Below are positions 1 through 8,536 of a stretch of DNA of 64,000 bases, one piece after another (the stretch's first letter is position 1; each line of letters opens with the position of its first letter). The notes beneath the pieces are model-generated. The model searched no databases. It worked only from the letters and a program-made list of their open reading frames with translations, and was not told the origin of the DNA. The stretch is from an uncultured Eudoraea sp. (GTDB taxonomy: Bacteria; Bacteroidota; Bacteroidia; Flavobacteriales; Flavobacteriaceae): assembly GCF_947490415.1 (NCBI RefSeq), contig NZ_CANLGX010000003.1, forward strand, positions 248,001-312,000, written 5' to 3'. The position numbers were made by a program, and so were the translations under genes.

Positions 1-302
1 GAATTGCTGTCAGAAGTTGCGCTTTAACCTTGGCTCAGGTAGAGGGAAAATCTATAACCACCATAGAAGGTCTCTCTGAAGATGGTACTCATCCTGTTCA
101 GGAAGCCTGGAAAGAGGTAGATGTTCCCCAATGCGGTTATTGCCAGTCCGGCCAGATAATGACTGCTTCAGCATTTCTTAAAAACAATCCGAATCCAACT
201 GAAGATGAGATTAAAGATGCTATGCAGGGTAATATTTGCAGATGTGCGTCTTACACCAGAATTTATAAAGCAGTTGAAATAGCCGCCAGTAAAATGGCAT
301 AG
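1..302 (+). CDS. iorA: Isoquinoline 1-oxidoreductase alpha-like 2Fe-2S subunit (5' partial)
   Basis: This is the C-terminal part of a small xanthine-oxidase-family iron-sulfur subunit; the frame is open to the left edge, so the true start lies outside the window. Just inside the edge the frame reads AVRSCALTLAQVEGK, which matches the end of the N-terminal ferredoxin-like domain. It is followed by CGYCQSGQIM and GNICRCASYTRI, the four cysteines of the helical 2Fe-2S domain. The TTG at 30 is internal and should not be used as the start. In this family the subunit passes electrons from the molybdenum subunit, encoded 24 bp downstream, to an acceptor. Unlike CoxS, such IorA-type proteins usually work without a separate FAD subunit, and none is seen here. 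Confidence 0.85.
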   Translation, partial: IAVRSCALTLAQVEGKSITTIEGLSEDGTHPVQEAWKEVDVPQCGYCQSGQIMTASAFLKNNPNPTEDEIKDAMQGNICRCASYTRIYKAVEIAASKMA

Positions 303-326
303 TGAACCAGCAAAAAAAAAATCAAA

Positions 327-2498
327 ATGTCTACACAAAAAACATCAATAACATTTAGCAGAAGATCCTTTATGAAAGCCAGCTCCCTGGCAGGAGGTGG
401 ATTAATAATTGGTTTTAACTTATTTAATGCCTGTAAGCCAAATGCCAAACCATCCATTGATTTGGCAAAATTAAACTACAATGATTTTAACGCTTTTATT
501 AAAATAGCAGATAATGGGGCAGTGACTATATTTTCACCCAATCCTGAAGTTGGACAAGGAGTTAAAACCTCAATGCCTATGATAATTGCTGAGGAATTAG
601 ACGTGGCGTGGAAAGACGTTTATGTGAAGCAGGGTGTATTGGATACCAATAATTACACCAGGCAGGTGGCCGGAGGAAGCCAGTCTATTAGATTTGGCTG
701 GGATGCCTTAAGGGAGACCGGGGCAACAGCAAGACAAATGCTCATTAATGCAGCGGCGGCGAGATGGGGGGTTGATCCATCTGAATGTACCACCAGTGAA
801 GGTGTTATTAGTAATGCTGCAGGAGAAACATTGAGTTATGGCGAAGTTGTTAATGAAGCTGCAAACCTTGAGATACCTGAAGATGTTACTCTAAAAGAGG
901 TAAAAGACTATAAGATAATTGGAAGCGATGTCACCAATGTTGATATCGATAAAATAGTTAAAGGTGAAAATCTTTATGGGTTCGATTTTAAAACTGAAGG
1001 TATGCTCATTGCCTGTGTAATGCGCCCTCCGGCTTTTGGTCAAAAACTGGAATCCTTTGATGATGCAGACGCGAAAGCTGTCGATGGAGTTACCGAGGTA
1101 CTTAGTTTCGGAGATAAAATTGCCGTTTTGGCAAAAGATACCTGGTCGGCCATGAAAGGAAAAAATGCATTAAAGGCAGAATGGAAGACAGATACCAAAT
1201 TAGAAAGTACTGAAGATCATGATAAATTATTACTGGGATTGTTAGACGGTAATAAATTTGAAACCCTTCGGAAAGACGGTGATATTAAGAAAGCTTTTGC
1301 ACAGGCAGATGAAGTATTGGAAAGAACGTATGAATCTCCATTCCTGCCTCACAATTGTTTGGAACCTATGAACTTTTATGCGAACGTTACTCCGGATAAG
1401 ATACATTTGGTAGGCCCTATTCAAACACCGGAAGGAACAGCCAAACATATCGCTGAAGTATTGGAGCGTGATTTTGAGGATGTCCATTTAGAGATGACCA
1501 GGATTGGTGGTGGTTTTGGCAGGAGGTTATATGGTGATTTTGCCGTGGAAGCAGCGGAGATTTCTAACAAGGCCAAAAAACCGGTAAAAGTTGTATTTAC
1601 AAGAGAGGATGACATGGCGGATGGCATTTACAGACCGGCAATAAAATATAGAATAAAGGCAGCGGTTAAAGATGGGAAAATTACCGGATATCATTTAAAA
1701 GAAGCCGCCATTAATTCTAATATGTATGGCCTTATACCTAACTTTTTTCCTGCAGGCGCAATTGAAAATTATCAGGTAGATGTAGCCAATTATAAAAGTA
1801 ATATCACAACCGGAGCTTGGAGAGCTCCATATACCAATTTTCTTGCCTTTGCAGAACAAAGCTTCTTTGATGAATTAGCGGAAATGATGGAAGTTGATAA
1901 GATACAACTCAGATTAGACCTGCTTCAGAAAGTGAAGGGCACAACCGACGAGCGAATTCAGTATTCACCGGAAAGAATGGAAAAAGTAATCAAAACAGCT
2001 GTAGAGAAATCAGGTTGGGGCACAAAACCTGAAGGTGTTTATCAGGGATTTGTAAATTATTATTGTCATAACAGTCATGTTGCGGAAGTGGCAGATGTAG
2101 TTTTGGAGGATGGCCAACCGGTGGTCAAAAAAATAACCTGCGTCGTTGATTGCGGAATTGTAATAAACCCCTTAGGAGCCTTAAATCAGATCGAAGGTGG
2201 TATAATTGATGGTATTGGCCATTCTATGTACGGAGATTTTACTTTCCAGGATGGAGTGCCACAGTCAGTTAATTTTGACAAATATCGACTCATTAGGATG
2301 AAAGAGGCACCCATAGTGGAAACTCATATGATTAAAAACGAGTTCTCTCCAACCGGACTTGGGGAGCCAACGCTGCCTCCTGCCGGTGCTGCAATTGCAA
2401 ATGCCTTTAAGGCGGCAACGGGAAAAAGACTATATAATCAACCCTTTAGTAAATACCCCGAATTATTAACAGGGCCGGAAAAAGAAATCATTGGTTAA
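327..2498 (+). CDS. iorB: Isoquinoline 1-oxidoreductase beta-like molybdopterin subunit, Tat-exported
   Basis: A 723-residue xanthine-dehydrogenase-family molybdenum subunit of the IorB type. Residues 11-17 (SRRSFMK) followed by a Gly/Ala-rich hydrophobic stretch form a twin-arginine signal, so the folded cofactor-loaded enzyme should be exported. GGGFGRR near residue 395 and GLGEPTLPPAG near 680 are the Moco-binding loops; Glu680 is at the place of the catalytic glutamate of molybdenum hydroxylases. Substrate cannot be read from sequence: characterised relatives oxidise N-heterocycles or aldehydes. It lies 24 bp after the 2Fe-2S subunit and directly before moaD, consistent with an operon that makes the enzyme and its cofactor together. 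Confidence 0.85.
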   Translation: MSTQKTSITFSRRSFMKASSLAGGGLIIGFNLFNACKPNAKPSIDLAKLNYNDFNAFIKIADNGAVTIFSPNPEVGQGVKTSMPMIIAEELDVAWKDVYVKQGVLDTNNYTRQVAGGSQSIRFGWDALRETGATARQMLINAAAARWGVDPSECTTSEGVISNAAGETLSYGEVVNEAANLEIPEDVTLKEVKDYKIIGSDVTNVDIDKIVKGENLYGFDFKTEGMLIACVMRPPAFGQKLESFDDADAKAVDGVTEVLSFGDKIAVLAKDTWSAMKGKNALKAEWKTDTKLESTEDHDKLLLGLLDGNKFETLRKDGDIKKAFAQADEVLERTYESPFLPHNCLEPMNFYANVTPDKIHLVGPIQTPEGTAKHIAEVLERDFEDVHLEMTRIGGGFGRRLYGDFAVEAAEISNKAKKPVKVVFTREDDMADGIYRPAIKYRIKAAVKDGKITGYHLKEAAINSNMYGLIPNFFPAGAIENYQVDVANYKSNITTGAWRAPYTNFLAFAEQSFFDELAEMMEVDKIQLRLDLLQKVKGTTDERIQYSPERMEKVIKTAVEKSGWGTKPEGVYQGFVNYYCHNSHVAEVADVVLEDGQPVVKKITCVVDCGIVINPLGALNQIEGGIIDGIGHSMYGDFTFQDGVPQSVNFDKYRLIRMKEAPIVETHMIKNEFSPTGLGEPTLPPAGAAIANAFKAATGKRLYNQPFSKYPELLTGPEKEIIG

Positions 2499-2499
2499 T

Positions 2500-2745
2500 A
2501 TGACGATTTTATTGTTTGGTATAACCAAGGATATAGTTGGTAGTTCATCGCTGTCAATGCCTGTTGCGAAATCTTTAAAGCTGAAGACTGTCGGGGAATT
2601 AAAAACATATCTTGGCAGCACTTATCCTGAATTAAATAGGCTAAGTTCTTTGGCTGTGGCCGTAAATAACAGTTATGCAGCTGATGATGTTGCCATAAAT
2701 AATTTTGATGAAATTGCATTGATTCCACCGGTAAGCGGAGGTTAG
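2500..2745 (+). CDS. moaD: Molybdopterin synthase small subunit MoaD
   Basis: An 81-residue ubiquitin-like sulfur carrier ending in the diagnostic Gly-Gly (PPVSGG), whose C-terminus is thiocarboxylated and donates sulfur to precursor Z within molybdopterin synthase. I prefer the ATG at 2500, one base after the iorB stop, over a TTG nine bases upstream, because it begins the first beta strand (MTILLFG). The length is normal. Its partner MoaE and the cyclase partner MoaC are not encoded in this window. MoeB, which would adenylate this C-terminus, is encoded 1.7 kb downstream. Confidence 0.88.
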   Translation: MTILLFGITKDIVGSSSLSMPVAKSLKLKTVGELKTYLGSTYPELNRLSSLAVAVNNSYAADDVAINNFDEIALIPPVSGG

Positions 2746-2783
2746 TGCCTTTAAAATAAGTAAAATCTTATTCGGTGTATTAA

Positions 2784-3767
2784 ATGCTATTAGACAACCA
2801 CAATAGAAAAATTAATTACCTGCGCCTGGCCGTCACAGACCGATGTAATCTGAGATGTAATTACTGTATGCCTTCTGAAGGCATAGACTTTGCTAAAAAA
2901 GACAAGTTGTTGACCATGGAAGAGCTTTCAAAAATTGGTGAATTACTTGTTCAAATGGGGATTGATAAAATCAGGATAACAGGAGGAGAGCCATTTGTGA
3001 GAAAAGATTTGATGGCCCTGCTGAGGAACCTCAGGAATAACCCTGGGCTTAAGGATATTTCTATTACTACGAATGCGACTTTAATTGGCCCACACATTGA
3101 TCAACTTAAAGAACTAGGCATTAAAAATGTTAATGTAAGTATGGACGCAATAAACCGGACTACATTTGAACGGATAACGCGGCGGAATCATTACGAAACT
3201 GTTCATAATAATCTAATACGTCTTATATCAGAAGGGTTTAATGTCCGAATTAATTTTATCGTCCTTGACAATCAGAATACTCAGGATATAATTCCAATTC
3301 TGGATTTACAAAAACATTACCCGGTAAGCGTTCGGTTCCTGGAAGAAATGCCATTTAATGGGGGATCTAAAAAATTCAATACCATAAAATGGGACTATAA
3401 AGCCATCTTATCCCATATTAGTAGTACATATCCTTCCTTTGAATTAATACAATCCCCAAAAACTTCTACCTCAATTAATTATAAAATAGCAGGTCATAAA
3501 GGGAATTTTGGAATTATTCCTTCGTTTAGCAGAACTTTTTGTGGTAGCTGTAACAGACTAAGAATAACTGCCCTGGGAGATGTTATTACCTGTTTGTATG
3601 GTCCTCCCAAAATTAATCTCAGAGAAATAATAAGAGGTAATTCTCCCGAATATAATATTAAACGAGCAATAGAAAGAGTCATTGGCAACAGAGCAATTAC
3701 GGGCTTTGAGGCTCAGAAAGAACACAAAGGAGTATTTGATAATTCCATGACCTCCATAGGAGGATAA
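2784..3767 (+). CDS. moaA: GTP 3',8-cyclase MoaA, first copy
   Basis: A 327-residue radical-SAM enzyme for the first Moco step (GTP to 3',8-cyclo-GTP, then cPMP with MoaC). The radical-SAM cluster cysteines are C21, C25 and C28 (CNLRCNYC). The second 4Fe-4S site is in the CGSCNRLRITALGDVITC region, and the protein ends in the expected GG. Odd points: the usual LSLDSL segment reads VSMDAI, and the usual TSNGT or TTNGT reads TTNAT, so this copy has drifted more than the second moaA at 8537-9526. It sits between moaD and mobA in the same orientation. All cluster ligands are present, so it is probably active. Confidence 0.9.
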   Translation: MLLDNHNRKINYLRLAVTDRCNLRCNYCMPSEGIDFAKKDKLLTMEELSKIGELLVQMGIDKIRITGGEPFVRKDLMALLRNLRNNPGLKDISITTNATLIGPHIDQLKELGIKNVNVSMDAINRTTFERITRRNHYETVHNNLIRLISEGFNVRINFIVLDNQNTQDIIPILDLQKHYPVSVRFLEEMPFNGGSKKFNTIKWDYKAILSHISSTYPSFELIQSPKTSTSINYKIAGHKGNFGIIPSFSRTFCGSCNRLRITALGDVITCLYGPPKINLREIIRGNSPEYNIKRAIERVIGNRAITGFEAQKEHKGVFDNSMTSIGG

Positions 3768-3817
3768 TGATAACAGATCAAACGGACTAGGTTAATTACC
3801 AGTAAATCTATAGAACG

Positions 3818-4429
3818 ATGAAAATCCAGGATGGAAACTCACAAGTAAAACTTTATGGCCTGGTGCTTTCTGGAGGAAAAAGCACAAGAATGGGTCAGGA
3901 TAAAGGAGTAATAGAATATCACGGGCTGCCACAGCGCATGCATGTTTATAATTTGCTATCTAAGGTTTGCGATAAAACATTTTTAAGTATTCGAAAAGAA
4001 CAGGAATCAGAAATTTCAGAAGGCATACCCACTGTAATTGACAGGGATGAATATAAAGGCCCTTTTAATGGATTGTTGAGCGCAAACTATGCCTATCCTA
4101 AAGTTGCCTGGCTTGTATTAGCTTGTGACCTTCCGCTAATAGATCTAAAGGCAATAAATCAATTGATAACTGCCAGAGATAAGGGAAAAAACGCAACTGC
4201 ATTTGCTACCAGGAAAAGTGGTTTACCAGAACCTTTAGCCGCGATATGGGAGCCCCACGGTTTAGCCAATGCGATAGATTATTTAAAACAAGCCACTAGC
4301 AGTTGTCCACGCAAATTTTTGATTAATTCTGCGGTTAAATTAGTCTTTCCCAAGGATGATACTGTTTTAATGAATGCAAACTCAGAGGAAGACTATAGAG
4401 AAGTATTATCCAAATTAGAATCCATTTGA
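3818..4429 (+). CDS. mobA: Molybdenum cofactor guanylyltransferase MobA
   Basis: A 203-residue nucleotidyltransferase. Residues 17-30 give the signature LSGGKSTRMGQDKG of the MobA/GlmU/IspD fold, and ACDLPLI matches the metal-binding Asp region. MobA attaches GMP to Mo-molybdopterin to make MGD; in Bacteroidota members of this family could also make the cytosine form used by molybdenum hydroxylases. The second nucleotidyltransferase at 19882 is the more likely MCD enzyme. The stop codon overlaps the TTG start of moeB, pointing to translational coupling. Confidence 0.85.
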   Translation: MKIQDGNSQVKLYGLVLSGGKSTRMGQDKGVIEYHGLPQRMHVYNLLSKVCDKTFLSIRKEQESEISEGIPTVIDRDEYKGPFNGLLSANYAYPKVAWLVLACDLPLIDLKAINQLITARDKGKNATAFATRKSGLPEPLAAIWEPHGLANAIDYLKQATSSCPRKFLINSAVKLVFPKDDTVLMNANSEEDYREVLSKLESI

Positions 4430-5502
4430 ATTCAAATCGCTACATACGTCAAACTTCGCTTAAAGGATTTGGTCATAAATCTCAGGATTTATTGTTAAAA
4501 TCACGCGTTTTAGTTGTAGGAGCAGGTGGCCTTGGTATTCCTGTGCTACAGTACTTAAATGCTATGGGCATAGGAGCTTTGGGAATAGTGGAAGGGGATA
4601 AGGTAGAAATTACCAACTTACAAAGGCAGGTGATCTATTCCGAAAAAGATATTGGAAAGTCTAAACTTGAAGTGATAATTGATAGATTAAAAGCCCAGAA
4701 TTCAAATACCACACTAATAGCTCATGATACTTTTCTAACCCGTAATAACGCTTTGAGTATTATTAATGATTATGATATTGTAGTTGATGCAACTGACAAT
4801 TTCCCATCGCGTTATCTTGTTAATGACTCCTGTGTTATTTTAAATAAGCCATTTATCTATGGTGCATTACACGGTTTTGAAGGACATATCAGCGTGTTTA
4901 ATTACAAGGGAGGCCCTACGTATAGGTGCTTGTTTCCCGTGCCGCCTGAGGAGTCATCTATTCCCAATTGTAATGATAATGGAGTGTTAGGAGTTATTCC
5001 GGGAATAGTTGGTACTTTACAGGCATTAGAAGTGGTTAAATGCATTACCGCCTTAGGGGAAGTGTTATCGGGTAAGTTATTAATATACAATGGGCTAAAT
5101 CAATCCTTTTATAAATTAGGTTTTCAATTAGAGCCTCAAAATTTAGTACGCTCCAGCCTCGAGAGTACCTACGAAATTCCCAACTGCGATTTCGTTAGTG
5201 AAGTATCTATAGAGGCATTTCAAAAGATAAAGAGCGAGAGCAATTCATGGCAACTAATAGATGTCCGAACAAAAGAGGAATTTACCTTAGATCCGCTAAA
5301 GGAAGCCGTTAATATTCCTTTGTCGGATTTGGAAATACAAATTCATAAACTTAAGCCCCAACAGTCACTTTATTTTATTTGTCAATCGGGAATCCGCAGT
5401 CTTAAGGCAGTAAGCATTGCAAGAAATCAATACCCTGATTGTGAATCTCATTCAATAATGGGAGGTGTAAACCTCTGGAATACCTTAATAAAATCAACGT
5501 AA
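4426..5502 (+). CDS. moeB: MoaD-adenylyltransferase MoeB with C-terminal rhodanese domain
   Basis: A 358-residue E1-like enzyme. Residues 32-37 (GAGGLG) start the ATP-binding ThiF/MoeB domain, followed by the conserved Asn/Leu/Gln/Arg segment. From about residue 255 there is a rhodanese domain with active-site Cys319 (CQSGIRS), so adenylation and sulfur transfer to MoaD may be joined in one chain. The start is a TTG overlapping the mobA stop (TTGA); no ATG lies nearby. The zinc site of E. coli MoeB is not kept: the first CxxC reads TYRC and the second pair is absent. That may be common in this phylum, so I would not call the protein inactive. Confidence 0.85.
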   Translation: MNSNRYIRQTSLKGFGHKSQDLLLKSRVLVVGAGGLGIPVLQYLNAMGIGALGIVEGDKVEITNLQRQVIYSEKDIGKSKLEVIIDRLKAQNSNTTLIAHDTFLTRNNALSIINDYDIVVDATDNFPSRYLVNDSCVILNKPFIYGALHGFEGHISVFNYKGGPTYRCLFPVPPEESSIPNCNDNGVLGVIPGIVGTLQALEVVKCITALGEVLSGKLLIYNGLNQSFYKLGFQLEPQNLVRSSLESTYEIPNCDFVSEVSIEAFQKIKSESNSWQLIDVRTKEEFTLDPLKEAVNIPLSDLEIQIHKLKPQQSLYFICQSGIRSLKAVSIARNQYPDCESHSIMGGVNLWNTLIKST

Positions 5503-5608
5503 TTGGCAAGTAACTCTTTTGAATGAGACGACGCAGTTTAGGAACAACAAGCACAGAAGCATAATTAGACAGTTAAATCACCCATAATTTAAAGCTAATC
5601 AACAGTTT

Positions 5609-6808
5609 ATGATTTCATTTGAGGAAGCCTATCAAATTGTTCTCAATCAATCTCGGGATTATGGCTCAGAGTCTGTTCCTTTGATAAATGCCATGGGAAG
5701 GGTCTTAGCTGAAGATATTTATGCTGACAGGGATTTTCCTCCCTTTAATAGAGCCACTAAAAATGGTATTGCCATAAATTTTGATGCTATTGAGCATGGC
5801 CGAAGATCATTTGAGATTAAAGGTATCTTAGCTGCCGGAAAACCTACCGTTCCTTTCCTTGAATCTGAAGAATGTATTGAAATTATGTCTGGTGCTGTAG
5901 TTCCTTTCGAAGCGGATACAGTTGTTATGTATGAAGATCTGAGTATTGAAAAGGATATTGTAACAGTCAATAGTTTACCTGTAAGGGGTCAAAATATATG
6001 TCTGCGTGGAAGTAATCAACTCAAAGGGGCAGGTTTATTAAAAAAAAACACCATACTTACGGCCTCTGAAATGGGAATACTGGCTAGTGTTGGCAAGAAA
6101 AATGTTTGGTTAAAAAAGACACCCCGGGTTGCTGTCATTGCAACGGGAAACGAATTGGTAAAGGTAGATGAACAACCGTTACAACATCAAATAAGAAGGT
6201 CCAATAATTATTCCCTTTTTGGCGCCCTGGAAGTATTAGGTATTAAGCCGATGTTATTGTATTTAGAGGATGATAAGGATTTGATACGCCAAAAGTTGGA
6301 TTATGCCATAGAAGCTATGGACGTTGTGCTAATAAGTGGCGGAATTTCAATGGGAAAATTTGATTTTATCCCCAAGGTATTAGAGGAATTAGGTGTAGAG
6401 AAGCTGTTCGATAGGGTTAATCAATATCCAGCCAAAACATTTTGGTTTGGAACCCATAATAATGCGGATACAGTTGTTTTTTCTTTTCCCGGAAATCCAG
6501 TTTCCATTTTTTTAAATTTTCATATTTACTTCAGGGATTGGCTTTATAAATCAATTGAGCTGCCTTTAAATGAAATAAATGTTCTATTAGAAGATTCTAT
6601 GGTCGTTGCAGGGGAATTCACTCAATTTGCAGGGGTTCAAATCAAATGGGAAAATGGATGCGTTTTGGCCAGAACCGTGGCTACTACCGGCCTTGGAGAC
6701 CTGATCAGTTTGTCAAAAATACACGGATTTATTCGCCTCTCTTCTGACAAAAAATTATTTCATAAAGGAGAGCCTGTACCTTTTATCCCAACAAAAAATA
6801 TATATTAA
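5609..6808 (+). CDS. moeA: Molybdopterin molybdenumtransferase MoeA-like, first copy (diverged active site)
   Basis: A 399-residue full-length MoeA with the GGISMGKFDF loop and the C-terminal barrel (FSFPGNPVS region). MoeA inserts molybdate into adenylylated molybdopterin. Two conserved acidic positions are altered. The motif normally read as MDGxA is KNGIA here (Asn52), and the normal TGDE reads TGNE (Asn181). The copy at 7317-8531 keeps both aspartates. In E. coli MoeA the equivalent aspartates line the active-site cleft. This copy may therefore have a changed role or be a scaffold. It follows moeB after a 106-bp gap without a visible terminator. Confidence 0.85.
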   Translation: MISFEEAYQIVLNQSRDYGSESVPLINAMGRVLAEDIYADRDFPPFNRATKNGIAINFDAIEHGRRSFEIKGILAAGKPTVPFLESEECIEIMSGAVVPFEADTVVMYEDLSIEKDIVTVNSLPVRGQNICLRGSNQLKGAGLLKKNTILTASEMGILASVGKKNVWLKKTPRVAVIATGNELVKVDEQPLQHQIRRSNNYSLFGALEVLGIKPMLLYLEDDKDLIRQKLDYAIEAMDVVLISGGISMGKFDFIPKVLEELGVEKLFDRVNQYPAKTFWFGTHNNADTVVFSFPGNPVSIFLNFHIYFRDWLYKSIELPLNEINVLLEDSMVVAGEFTQFAGVQIKWENGCVLARTVATTGLGDLISLSKIHGFIRLSSDKKLFHKGEPVPFIPTKNIY

Positions 6809-6869
6809 ATAAAAAAAATGGAGATTCCTTTCAAGATGCAGTTAGTTCTTTTAAAACTTAAAATATCGA

Positions 6870-7310
6870 TTATTGTTTTCTAAAACCTAGATAACGAAAG
6901 AAATATTCAAAGTTGCCATTATACCAGATTGCAAAAACAAAACTTGTATACAAGACCCACTCAGGAATAATTTGAATATAAAGGTATGCACTTAAAATTA
7001 ATAGGACTAAAGCAATTCCGGAAATAACTGTGGCAATAAATGTTTTCCGACCTCTATTGTTTAGAAGAATCATTAAAACAACAATTGTTCCCAAAATTGG
7101 TTTTGCATGCAACAGAAAAGGTGCTAATTGGGAATTATCTATATCAAAGAACATAAGAATTGCCCCGGTATATGCAATTACACAAAAAGGGCATTTGGGT
7201 AGCAGAATTAACAGTAATGTAGAGATAAAAGAAATAAAACCCTTTGATCCACCAGCCATTTTACTTGGAGTGTGGACTTTTTTACAACAGGTAGATTTTA
7301 TGTTTTCCAT
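6870..7310 (-). CDS. Four-helix membrane protein with CC and CPFC motifs
   Basis: A 146-residue protein I do not recognise with confidence. The N-terminus has STCCKKVH, then a first hydrophobic segment that contains LLPKCPFCVIAYTG, then about three more membrane segments. The vicinal CC and the CPFC inside a membrane helix recall small metal-handling membrane proteins such as MerC/MerT, but I cannot assign it to a family. It is the last gene of a leftward operon with moaA2 and moeA2, only 6 bp after moeA2. Transport or insertion of a metal (Mo, Cu or other) for the nearby molybdoenzymes is a guess from context. It is followed at 6809-6869 by a short spacer separating it from the convergent moeA. 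Confidence 0.6.
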   Translation of the reverse strand: MENIKSTCCKKVHTPSKMAGGSKGFISFISTLLLILLPKCPFCVIAYTGAILMFFDIDNSQLAPFLLHAKPILGTIVVLMILLNNRGRKTFIATVISGIALVLLILSAYLYIQIIPEWVLYTSFVFAIWYNGNFEYFFRYLGFRKQ

Positions 7311-7316
7311 CTTTCT

Positions 7317-8531
7317 TTAAAGATTATTTCTATAGGGTACGAAAGGATATACTTCTCCCTTCGTGAAAATTGTTTTATTTTGAGGCAAAATCAAAAACCC
7401 ATCTGCTTTCACTAAATTAGCAAAATCTCCTGAACCATTGCCCTTTACGGGAGTTGCCATTAAGGAACCATTGACATTACTTTCTAATGTTGCTTCTAAA
7501 AAATAAATCAAGTTTGGTTCAAACTGCACGTCTTGGTTTAAAATAACATAAAGCATTGATTCTTCTATTCCAAGTGATTTAATCAACCAAAACTTTAAAT
7601 AGATATAAACGCAAACAAAGGAGGATACCGGGTTACCCGGAAGAGCAAAAACCCGTTTATTATTTTTACTAGTTCCGAACCAAAATGGTTTCCCAGGGCG
7701 CTGCTGTATTTTATGAAAATGTTTTACCACATCCAGCGAAGTCAATACTTCAGGTAAATAATCGAACTTTCCTTTAGAGACACCTCCGGTAATTACAAGT
7801 AAATCGTAGTCCTGCAGCAAAGTGGCCAATATGGTTTTCATTTCTTCCTTGTTGTCCGGTAAATGCCTAAGTTCTACAGGAATTCCCCACTCTTTTAATG
7901 TGTTCTGAATACCATAAACATTAGACCTGCGGATTTGATGGGTAAGCGGTGTTTCGTGTACGTCTACCAGCTCATCTCCACTAGAAATTATAACTGCTTT
8001 TGGCATTTGTTTTATAGCCACAGTGAATTTTCCTGTAGCAGCGGCTACATTAATTTCTGCACTTGAAATAAGATTACCTGCTTTACTTATCACAGAGTCT
8101 TTTGCAACATCGCTTCCCTTGAAATGGATATTCTGGCGGTGTTTAATTTCCGTTATGTCAATACAGGCTTTTCCATCGGCTATGGTAATGTCTTCATATC
8201 TAATTACGGTATCTGATTTATTGGGTAAAATAGCACCGGTCATTACCTCTATGCAAGCGTGTTCATCCGAAAGTGTTTGCTGTGGTGATCCTGCTGGAGC
8301 AATCCCCATAATAGGAAACTCACGTTGCCCATTTCTAAATGAGGAATAGTCAATAGCAATCCCATCCATAGTTACACGATCATATGGAGGCAAATCACGG
8401 TCCGCTGTCAAATCCTCTGCAAGAACAAAACCGCCACAATCCTTGATCGGTACTCTTATCGTCGGAAAAGTAGTTTTATTTTTTTCTAAAATACTTAGTG
8501 CTTCCTCATATGTTATAAATGTCTTCTCCAC
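7317..8531 (-). CDS. moeA: Molybdopterin molybdenumtransferase MoeA, second copy
   Basis: A 404-residue MoeA paralogue with the conserved active-site motifs intact: TMDGIA (Asp56), SSGDEL (Asp186) and GGVSKGKFDY. It should insert molybdenum into MPT-AMP. The start is a GTG, 5 bp after the moaA2 stop, so the two are surely co-transcribed. The protein aligns end to end with the first copy (same RDxPPxxRxT and HQIRRSN segments), so the pair arose by duplication of a common type. Because this copy keeps the acidic residues, it is the better candidate for the housekeeping enzyme. Confidence 0.9.
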   Translation of the reverse strand: MEKTFITYEEALSILEKNKTTFPTIRVPIKDCGGFVLAEDLTADRDLPPYDRVTMDGIAIDYSSFRNGQREFPIMGIAPAGSPQQTLSDEHACIEVMTGAILPNKSDTVIRYEDITIADGKACIDITEIKHRQNIHFKGSDVAKDSVISKAGNLISSAEINVAAATGKFTVAIKQMPKAVIISSGDELVDVHETPLTHQIRRSNVYGIQNTLKEWGIPVELRHLPDNKEEMKTILATLLQDYDLLVITGGVSKGKFDYLPEVLTSLDVVKHFHKIQQRPGKPFWFGTSKNNKRVFALPGNPVSSFVCVYIYLKFWLIKSLGIEESMLYVILNQDVQFEPNLIYFLEATLESNVNGSLMATPVKGNGSGDFANLVKADGFLILPQNKTIFTKGEVYPFVPYRNNL

Positions 8532-8536
8532 TGCGC

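Noticed and set aside
1242-1627. Minus-strand open frames inside iorB
   Set aside because: They lie fully within a well-supported gene with conserved domains and show no family motif; they are antisense shadows.
4426-5502. MoeB taken as inactive because its zinc cysteines are missing
   Set aside because: The adenylation motifs and the rhodanese cysteine are intact, and zinc-less MoeB-like proteins are probably usual in this phylum.
7030-7320. A 96-codon plus-strand frame over the four-helix membrane protein and end of moeA2
   Set aside because: The minus-strand frame has coherent membrane segments and operon spacing, while the plus-strand frame has no recognisable features.
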